From CAZKCK01 sp964552325 (GTDB taxonomy: Bacteria > Bacteroidota > Bacteroidia > Bacteroidales > TTA-H9), in the NCBI GenBank assembly GCA_964552325.1, contig CAZKHA010000162.1:1-7841 (forward strand): 7,841 nucleotides of DNA, given 5' to 3'. Position 1 is the stretch's first letter; every line of letters begins with the position of its first letter. The notes below the pieces were generated by a model that was not told the origin of the DNA, did no database searches, and was given only the letters and a program-made list of their open reading frames with translations. Below, piece by piece: positions 1 through 5,379 of the stretch. Position numbers and translations under genes: made by a program.

Positions 1-100
1 TGGCCTAAAAATGTCAATCGTACATCAGATTTACGAGGTCGATTCTACATCCCCACGAGAATTAGCCCGATTAACGATCTACTTTCATAGTATTAGGCCA
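1..100. repeat. Inverted repeat TGGCCTAA / TTAGGCCA
   Basis: TGGCCTAA at 1-8 is the exact reverse complement of TTAGGCCA at 93-100, with 84 nt between. The left arm touches the window edge, so the real arm may be longer. Inside the loop, AATCG (16-20) and CGATT (39-43) form a second short pair. It could be the foot of a structured RNA or the relic of a small element. An 8-nt match over 100 nt can also arise by chance. Confidence 0.3.
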
Positions 101-121
101 TCAATAGTTTGCAGTTATTGA
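101..121 (+). repeat. Small hairpin
   Basis: TCAATAGTT (101-109) can pair with AGTTATTGA (113-121) around a TGC loop, giving nine pairs of which two are G-U on the plus-strand RNA. No T-run follows, so it is not a terminator. It directly follows the right arm of the 1-8/93-100 inverted pair. Function unknown. Confidence 0.3.
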
Positions 122-153
122 GTTAACGATGGGTGTTGATGGGTTTCGCTAAT

Positions 154-176
154 CACTGACCACTATCCACTAACCA
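154..176. repeat. Three degenerate tandem heptamers, CACTNNC type
   Basis: CACTGAC (154-160), CACTATC (161-167) and CACTAAC (168-174) lie head to tail, followed by CA. Just upstream, GATGGGT occurs twice 10 nt apart (128-134, 138-144). Degenerate CACTAACC-like runs are, from memory, common in intergenic DNA of this phylum. I see no coding or protein-binding meaning. Confidence 0.4.
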
Positions 177-264
177 ATTTTCGCCACGAACTACCCAACA
201 AATCTTCAGCGAATACTAAAAAATTATCCACAAAAAACAGCGAAGAGCTTTGTTTTACATAGCG

Positions 265-1185
265 TTATGAAATCTTCAACCTACGTCCAATCTTGAGCTT
301 GGTCTTCCGGGTTATTTTATTGTCTTTGCAAATACGAGTTATGGTAGTGCCATACTTAATGGCGATCTTACCCAAGGTATCCCCTTTGCGTATTTTATGG
401 TAGGTGATATCTGTTGATTTTGCAACTTCGGTACCTGTTTGTGTTTTTGATTTTGGTTTGCGTTTTATTTCAAATATATCTTTGGTAATCAACAGCGTAT
501 CTGTTTTAAGAATCCCCTTTTCAAAATCAATAATACGCTCAGGGTCAAAGGCTTTATCGTGGTAACGTACCTCAAAATGAAGATGCGCGCCCCGTGAGCG
601 CCCAGTACTACCACCCAAACCAATCAATTCGCCTGCTTTTACAGGCTGCAGCGATTCTACATTAATTTTTGAAAGATGGGCATAATAGGTTTCTAGCCCA
701 TTAAAATGCCTTATAACCACAAGATTTCCAAATCCTCTCTTATTTCTTTTTGCATACCGTATTACGCCATCAAAAGCAGCTACTACCGGATCGCCCGTTT
801 TTAGGCGTATATCCATGCCTTTGTGGTTGCGCCTTCGCCTTGGGCCAAAGCCATACAACACCTTGCCCTCACGTGGGTTGCAAAACTGTCGTGCACTATC
901 CACTAACGCAATTTTAATAGAGTCTTGAAAAGGTACGCCCTTACGATACGCAAAAATTTGGTTTGTCTCCCAAAAAGAGCCTAACAATGAGTCGATTTCA
1001 TCAGAGTCTTCATCATCCTCATCTTCATGCTCAATCAAAGTATCGGGCGCGGTTGTGCTTACTTTGGGTGTGTTCTTGAGGGTGTCAACGGTTTTCTGCG
1101 CAATTACTGGCACGTAAGCTAAGATAACACATAACAAAGTTAGGGTTACAAAAGCGCTAAGCCTGCGGATGGAGTCATTCATCAT
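265..1185 (-). CDS. Exported M23 family metallopeptidase with C-terminal LysM domain
   Basis: Predicted zinc endopeptidase that cuts peptide crosslinks of peptidoglycan in the cell envelope. Numbering from ATG 1185 (306 aa): residues 1-30 form a signal peptide with a hydrophobic core and an end IAQ. An acidic Asp/Glu tract lies at 52-65. The M23 (LytM-like) domain covers about 105-230 with all zinc and catalytic residues: H121 and D125 in NHKGMD, H170 in YYAHLS, and H201/H203 in HLHFEV. A LysM module for glycan binding fills about 261-305. The frame extends upstream to a TTG at 1233, but that would put 16 extra residues before a normal signal peptide; the ATG pair at 1185/1182 is the better choice. 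It lies 377 nt downstream of the NlpC/P60 gene and is probably a separate unit. With a full set of zinc ligands it should be an active enzyme, not an EnvC/NlpD-type activator with a degenerate site, though its true substrate is unknown. Confidence 0.93.
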   Translation of the reverse strand: MMNDSIRRLSAFVTLTLLCVILAYVPVIAQKTVDTLKNTPKVSTTAPDTLIEHEDEDDEDSDEIDSLLGSFWETNQIFAYRKGVPFQDSIKIALVDSARQFCNPREGKVLYGFGPRRRRNHKGMDIRLKTGDPVVAAFDGVIRYAKRNKRGFGNLVVIRHFNGLETYYAHLSKINVESLQPVKAGELIGLGGSTGRSRGAHLHFEVRYHDKAFDPERIIDFEKGILKTDTLLITKDIFEIKRKPKSKTQTGTEVAKSTDITYHKIRKGDTLGKIAIKYGTTITRICKDNKITRKTKLKIGRRLKIS

Positions 1186-1562
1186 TCGTTCATTCGGTTT
1201 CTGAGTAACCAAACAGGCGGCTTGGTTATTCAATTAGCAATCTGCCCTTGCTGCTTGAGGCTAATTGGTACAATCTTAAGGTTTTGCTTGCAATGCCGAG
1301 AATTTACTTCTAGGTTTTGGGAATCCATCCCAACTTGCAAAACATACAATCAACTTATTGTGCTACAGACCTGTAACAAAAGCATTAAATCAATTCACAA
1401 TACGCTAAGATGTCCTCTTGAGGGCTTAAACGAGTGCAAGATAAGATTTTATTAAATACCGATGTGCGACCTGAAGTGAGCTTGGCATCAAAAAAGAACT
1501 AAAAGCACATACTAAGCGTTAAAAACCAGCAAATTAGTAATGAACGTTAAAAAGAGTTAATC
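1186..1562. other. Gene-free stretch between the NlpC/P60 and M23 genes
   Basis: No supported gene. A plus-strand frame at 1222-1455 starts with TTG, has no recognisable domain and is treated as chance. The region should hold the end of the leftward operon and the promoter of the M23 gene. I searched the minus strand for TAnnTTTG and found only 7-of-8 boxes (TAAGATTG at 1278-1271, TATGTTTT at 1346-1339), neither with a TTG element about 20 nt upstream. CGTTAAAAA occurs twice (1517-1525 and 1545-1553) just past the NlpC stop. No good terminator stem was found. Confidence 0.6.
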
Positions 1563-2348
1563 TTAACATCCGCATAATCGCTTAATAACCCTCAATTTAT
1601 GGGTATAGGTTTTGGTTTCTGCATTAAAAATTCCTTGATGATCCAATATATCAATCCGCACTTTGCCCGATGCATGTACAATTTTGCTGTCCTCCACAAT
1701 TATTCCTACATGGGTAATTGCGCCCTCAACGTTATCGAAAAAGGCAAGATCCCCGGGTTGGGCTTCGAGTGTAAAATCAACTGGCAAGCCTTGTTCTGAC
1801 TGTTGCCATGCATCGCGATACAATTGGATTCCATTCAATCGAAAAACGACTTGGGTAAACCCAGAACAATCAATCCCGATGGGTGTGCGCCCGCCCCATA
1901 AATAGGATGTACCAAGCAACAAATGAGCATTTTGCGAAATTTGCTTTATCGACAACTTATCATTTAGAGGTTTAACACTTCCTTCAAGGCTATAGCTAGT
2001 ACCTTCAAGGGTAAATTTGCCATCTTCCACAACCGGTAAAATAGTACCCAAGCAAATTATAATTGCTTCGCCTGTAGTAAGGTTAATGGCCTTTGAGAAC
2101 AATTCAACACAAACTACACCATTTGTAAGATGCTCTTTGTGAGAAGTTTCTCCGTCAATACATGTAAGCTGCTTTTTGTCGATCCAGCCACCATAAGCAT
2201 CGTAAAGGCTTTTGATGAGTGCCCAAGTTGGGTTTTCACTCACAATCTCAACATATTCGGCGAACAATAGTTGCGATACCATTTCGCTTCGGTCAGAAGG
2301 ATCGGCACGTAATGGAGCTACGGTTACATTGCAAAATGCACGTTTCAT
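1563..2348 (-). CDS. Cytosolic SH3/NlpC-P60 peptidase, YkfC-like (gamma-D-glutamyl-diamino acid endopeptidase type)
   Basis: Cysteine peptidase of the NlpC/P60 (C40) family, 261 aa from ATG 2348. Residues about 5-65 match the N-terminal bacterial SH3-like module of this family (pattern APLRADPSDRSEMVSQLLF), and about 142-258 are the catalytic domain. The triad is visible: C161 in the family motif D-C-S-G-F, H213 in THVGI, and H225 in VHASG. There is no signal peptide or lipobox from either possible start, so it should act in the cytoplasm. This fits the YkfC group, which removes L-Ala-gamma-D-Glu from recycled muropeptides; that role is inferred. The frame opens upstream at a TTG (2432) inside mqnE, but ATG 2348 matches the family start and sits 7 nt after the mqnE stop, so translation is probably coupled. 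It is the last gene of the leftward operon. Confidence 0.88.
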   Translation of the reverse strand: MKRAFCNVTVAPLRADPSDRSEMVSQLLFAEYVEIVSENPTWALIKSLYDAYGGWIDKKQLTCIDGETSHKEHLTNGVVCVELFSKAINLTTGEAIIICLGTILPVVEDGKFTLEGTSYSLEGSVKPLNDKLSIKQISQNAHLLLGTSYLWGGRTPIGIDCSGFTQVVFRLNGIQLYRDAWQQSEQGLPVDFTLEAQPGDLAFFDNVEGAITHVGIIVEDSKIVHASGKVRIDILDHQGIFNAETKTYTHKLRVIKRLCGC

Positions 2349-2355
2349 TGGGATA

Positions 2356-3492
2356 TTAATAAGATTTGATTTTTTGATAGTACGAATTACGTTCAACAGG
2401 TACTCTACCTGCTTGCCTAACCCAGTGTGCAAACTCTTCGCTTGTCATTCCGGGGTTTTGCTCTTCGGCTCCGGCCAGGGTGTAAATGCGGGTTGTATCC
2501 TCTATGGTTCCGTCTAAATCATCAACGCCAAACGCCAACATTAGCTGCGAAATAGGTTTTCCGAGCATGGGCCAATACGCTTTAAGATGTGCGAAGTTAT
2601 CTAAGAACAACCTGGTTAGGGCATAAAACCGTAAATCTTCGGTAACGCTTACTTCGGCTATATGCGACATCCTATTGTTTTTATTACGGAACTTTAACGG
2701 GATAAATGCCATAAAGCCATTTGTAATATCCTGTAAATCTCGCAATTGCAGCAAATGATCTAGACGTTGTTCGATGGTTTCGATGTGTCCGTACAGAATG
2801 GTTGTATTTGACGGAATACCCATTTGGTGGGCAACTTTATGGATTTCCAGATACCGTTCACCCGAAGTCTTGTCGTTGCAAATTTGCTTACGCACCTCAG
2901 GGTCAAATATTTCGGCACCACCGCCCGGAATGGAATCGAGTCCTGCCGACCTTAAGATTTCGAGCCCTTCATTAATGCTAAGCTGCGACTTTTGGAACAT
3001 ATAATCCAATTCAATGGCTGAATAGGCTTTAATATGAAGGTTTGGGCGTTCTTGCTTGATGGTTTTAATAAAATCGGCGTAGTAATAAATATCTCGTTTG
3101 GGATGAACCCCGCCCGTAATATGTACCTCAACCGCCATAGGGTCAGCCTTGCGAATGTTTTCGATTAACTCATCCTTGCTTATCTCCCAACTTTGGCCTG
3201 CATACCGGTGGTTATAAGAGCAAAACAAACACTCATGAACACAGATATTTGTTGGCTCAACATGGAAATTACGGACAAAATAGGCATCATTCCCATTTTT
3301 TTGATACCGGATGTAATCAGCTAACATTCCCAACAATGGCAAGGGTGCTTTATGATATAAAATGAGGGCATCGGCAACCGATAATCGCTCAAAATTTAGC
3401 ACCTTTGATGCCAGGTCAATAACCGAGTTATCAATAACATTTTGCGTACTAGCTATAAAATCAGCAATTTGTATAGAAGAAACAGTGAACAA
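2356..3492 (-). CDS. mqnE: Aminofutalosine synthase MqnE (radical SAM)
   Basis: Radical SAM enzyme of the futalosine pathway to menaquinone. It joins the MqnA product (3-[(1-carboxyvinyl)oxy]benzoate) to the 5'-deoxyadenosyl radical of S-adenosylmethionine, giving 6-amino-6-deoxyfutalosine. At 378 aa it has normal length. The iron-sulfur cluster motif CX3CX2C is C84-C88-C91 (CVHECLFC), preceded by FHVEPTN. Other family blocks follow: HITGG (124-128), PGGGAEIFD (189-197), PSNTTILYGHIET (227-239), FIPLKFRN (263-270) and AFGVDDLDGTI (320-330). The GAEIF and LYGHIET blocks favour MqnE over MqnC or CofH. It starts 8 nt after the protease stop and ends 7 nt before the NlpC/P60 ATG, so it is the middle gene of an operon. 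The start is unusual: an in-frame TAA lies at 3507-3505, no ATG precedes Met56, and TTG 3492 is the only standard alternative before the conserved N-terminus. Confidence 0.94.
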   Translation of the reverse strand: MFTVSSIQIADFIASTQNVIDNSVIDLASKVLNFERLSVADALILYHKAPLPLLGMLADYIRYQKNGNDAYFVRNFHVEPTNICVHECLFCSYNHRYAGQSWEISKDELIENIRKADPMAVEVHITGGVHPKRDIYYYADFIKTIKQERPNLHIKAYSAIELDYMFQKSQLSINEGLEILRSAGLDSIPGGGAEIFDPEVRKQICNDKTSGERYLEIHKVAHQMGIPSNTTILYGHIETIEQRLDHLLQLRDLQDITNGFMAFIPLKFRNKNNRMSHIAEVSVTEDLRFYALTRLFLDNFAHLKAYWPMLGKPISQLMLAFGVDDLDGTIEDTTRIYTLAGAEEQNPGMTSEEFAHWVRQAGRVPVERNSYYQKIKSY

Positions 3493-3500
3493 GGGAATAC

Positions 3501-5129
3501 TTATTTAATAATGATCTTTTGAGAAAATTGGCCGGAAGAAGTCAACAGCTTCACAATGTATAAACCAGCTGAAAGGCCTGTAATATCTACTTCATTATGA
3601 CCGAAATCAGCCTTTTGGCGCAACACACAATATCCCAAAGAGTTATATAGTAACAACTGGGCATTACCAATTGGTTTTGATGTGCTAATGTCGAGGTATA
3701 ATTGAGCAGTGGCAGGAATGGGATAGGCCACGAACTGGGTTTGCTTGGTTTGCGATTGTACGTCCATAATCATTCCACCAAGCAGCAACGTTCCCGTATT
3801 ATCAGGATCGAGCCAAGGCTTAAGTTGAAGGGTATCAGCATCGCCATTTGAGGTCCAATGGTACGATATTTTTCCATAAAAATCGGGTTTGCTGCGGTTG
3901 ATGCTGTCGCAGGTTGATTCGCCGCCTGTAAGTGTTCCAATAAGATGCCCGCTTGTGTTAAACAGCGGACTGCCCGAAGATCCGCCTTCGGTTACGCCAT
4001 GTCCATTGGTAGTAGGCGACCAACCAACCTTCCAATGTGTATTGGGTGTTGATTCCCAACTGCTGTTAACTGTTGGTTGCGTGTAAGTTGAAATCTTTTT
4101 AATATCGCCTTGAGGTTGATGTATGCAAACACCCGAATTAGAAACTTGGCCATCGGCAGCCCAACCTTCAAAATAGGAATAGTAGTTTTTGGGAACATCG
4201 TTATTAAGCAACAGGAGGTAAAAATCGGACCCTAAAGCTGAATTTTTGCGGCTGGCAGCCACTTTCTTTCCCCCGGTCATCGACTGTAAAACAGGCTGCT
4301 TAATGGGGTTAGGGCAATTAGCCGATTGAAAGTTGAAAAAGAAAACCCATTGATTTAAATCGGCTGTTGTAGAACCGTCGCCACAATGGTCGGCGGTAAG
4401 GATATAGGGTGTTTTATCTTGCCGCACATTATTAACCAAGCTTCCTGAACACCAATAAACCGAGGAACCATTGCGCACCAAGATACGAACAACGCCTTTT
4501 CCGTAATCACGCCATCCTTCGCCTTCTTCACAGGCTATGTTTACTTCACAAGGGCCTGAGTTGCCAAAATCGCTGCTAGATTTGGCGTTGATGGGAACAT
4601 AGGTTAAGCCCGAAATTACCATAGAACCAGTTGTTTGGGCAAGGTAAGGTATAAAAACCTCCACAATCAACTGATGGCCCTCAACTGGTTGAGTAGCAAA
4701 ATAAGAACTAGTGAGATTATTCGCATTTGAGAACCCACCAGCAACTTGATTTCTTTCCGGATCATAAATATGCATCACCCCACCTTCGGGCAGCTTAAAA
4801 TCAGAAAAATAAGCAGTTATAAACTCCGTACCTTTAAGCTGCAGCCCAAGCCTACAAATCCGGCCTTTTCCGGGTATATCGGCCCAGGTTCCAAGCGTAA
4901 GAACATCAAAAAACACATCAGCAACCTTACCAATAGGTGTTGGATTTCCATTCTTCCCGTTTGCCCGAAAATCAGTTTCATTAATACTAGGTGCCTGAAC
5001 ATCAATAGTTAGAAACTGTGGACTATCTTTCAAAAAAAACGAATGTGGCGTACTGCCATCGCCTATTTGCCCATTGACTTCGATGGCCAGCAATGCCAGT
5101 ATCCATAAAATGCAGGTGTTTTTAAGCAT
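3501..5129 (-). CDS. T9SS-secreted lysyl-endopeptidase-like serine protease (trypsin fold)
   Basis: Secreted serine protease, 542 aa from ATG 5129. Order: signal peptide 1-20; N-terminal pro-region about 21-183; trypsin-like domain about 184-450; type A T9SS sorting domain about 465-542 (YPIPATAQLYLDIS through LSAGLYIVKL). The triad is H248 (TADHCG), D302 (GSDFYL) and S385 (GGSSGSP). Compared from memory with Achromobacter protease I (lysyl endopeptidase), the six cysteines of its three disulfides are kept (C194, C200, C227, C249, C272, C407), as are the lysine-pocket Asp225 (D416) and Trp169 (W358); His210 is replaced by T401. Cleavage after Lys is therefore likely but not certain. The sorting domain implies outer-membrane passage through T9SS, then removal and surface attachment or release. 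The open frame reaches ATG 5264, but that would precede the signal peptide by 45 residues and lie upstream of the predicted promoter. It is the first gene of the operon with mqnE. Confidence 0.92.
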   Translation of the reverse strand: MLKNTCILWILALLAIEVNGQIGDGSTPHSFFLKDSPQFLTIDVQAPSINETDFRANGKNGNPTPIGKVADVFFDVLTLGTWADIPGKGRICRLGLQLKGTEFITAYFSDFKLPEGGVMHIYDPERNQVAGGFSNANNLTSSYFATQPVEGHQLIVEVFIPYLAQTTGSMVISGLTYVPINAKSSSDFGNSGPCEVNIACEEGEGWRDYGKGVVRILVRNGSSVYWCSGSLVNNVRQDKTPYILTADHCGDGSTTADLNQWVFFFNFQSANCPNPIKQPVLQSMTGGKKVAASRKNSALGSDFYLLLLNNDVPKNYYSYFEGWAADGQVSNSGVCIHQPQGDIKKISTYTQPTVNSSWESTPNTHWKVGWSPTTNGHGVTEGGSSGSPLFNTSGHLIGTLTGGESTCDSINRSKPDFYGKISYHWTSNGDADTLQLKPWLDPDNTGTLLLGGMIMDVQSQTKQTQFVAYPIPATAQLYLDISTSKPIGNAQLLLYNSLGYCVLRQKADFGHNEVDITGLSAGLYIVKLLTSSGQFSQKIIIK

Positions 5130-5379
5130 CAGTAATAGTATTACATTTTGTACAGCAAACGTAGTTGAAAAAAACGTACAGGACAATCCCTTGGTGAATT
5201 TCAAATTGAACTTTAAAAACAATGAGTTTTCAAAAACTATAAACCCGTCTATTGTCACCCTCATCCAACAAGCCCTAAAATACTAAATAACATGTAATTA
5301 CAAATTGATCAAATTTTGGCATGGTTTTTACTAATGCAAGTGCTATTAAAATCGAATTAATATAAATAACTATAGCTAT
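5130..5379. other. Divergent intergenic region between protease and LruC lipoprotein genes
   Basis: This 250-nt AT-rich gap must drive both outward-facing genes. The minus-strand promoter is clear (5156-5186). For the plus strand only a weak match is seen: TTG at 5305-5307, 21 nt, then TACTAATG (5329-5336). AAATTTTG (5311-5318) fits the -7 box at 7 of 8 positions but has no -33 partner. TATAGCTATA (5371-5380) is a perfect palindrome overlapping the A of the LruC gene's ATG. Confidence 0.6.
5156..5186 (-). promoter_or_regulatory. Bacteroidota-type promoter of the protease-mqnE-NlpC operon
   Basis: Read on the minus strand, TTG (5186-5184) is followed after 20 nt by TACGTTTG (5163-5156). This matches the housekeeping promoter of this phylum (-33 TTTG/TTG, -7 TAnnTTTG, about 19-21 nt apart). 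Transcription would start near 5150, giving a leader of about 20 nt before ATG 5129. It lies inside the longer open frame that begins at 5264 and so argues against that start. Confidence 0.65.

Larger units (their letters stand above)
1..264. other. Gene-free left flank with small repeats
   Basis: No convincing reading frame is present. The stretch lies downstream of the M23 gene, whose TAA stop is at 265-267. It holds an 8-nt inverted pair (1-8 and 93-100), a small hairpin (101-121), three degenerate heptamers (154-174), an 8-nt direct repeat TTAACGAT (71-78 and 123-130) and a perfect DnaA-box 9-mer (224-232). A T-rich tract on the minus strand just past the M23 stop (T6 at about 232-237 and T6 at about 218-223) could help end transcription, but the stem before it is only AGC/GCT around TCTTC, so I do not call a terminator. 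Confidence 0.6.

Noticed and set aside
154..176. Heptamer repeats as a CRISPR or plasmid iteron array
   Set aside because: Only three degenerate 7-nt units with no spacers, and no cas or replication gene in the window.
1186..1233. Upstream 16-residue extension of the M23 protein
   Set aside because: Opens with TTG and would place a long stretch before a normal signal peptide that begins at the ATG pair 1185/1182.
1271..1346. Possible promoter of the M23 gene (TAAGATTG or TATGTTTT boxes, minus strand)
   Set aside because: Each box has one mismatch and neither has a TTG element at 17-23 nt upstream.
1222..1455. Plus-strand 77-aa Cys-rich frame between the NlpC/P60 and M23 genes
   Set aside because: Starts with TTG, overlaps the upstream region of the M23 gene, and has no domain, signal or paired cysteine pattern beyond chance.
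1517..1553. Direct repeat CGTTAAAAA as a possible attachment site
   Set aside because: Only 9 nt, low complexity, 28 nt apart, with no integrase or mobile gene nearby.
2349..2432. Upstream 28-residue extension of the NlpC/P60 protein
   Set aside because: Opens with TTG inside mqnE and adds residues with no signal peptide; ATG 2348 fits the family start and the operon spacing.
5305..5336. Possible promoter of the lipoprotein gene (TTG, 21 nt, TACTAATG)
   Set aside because: The -7 box matches only four of six fixed positions, too weak to list as a feature.
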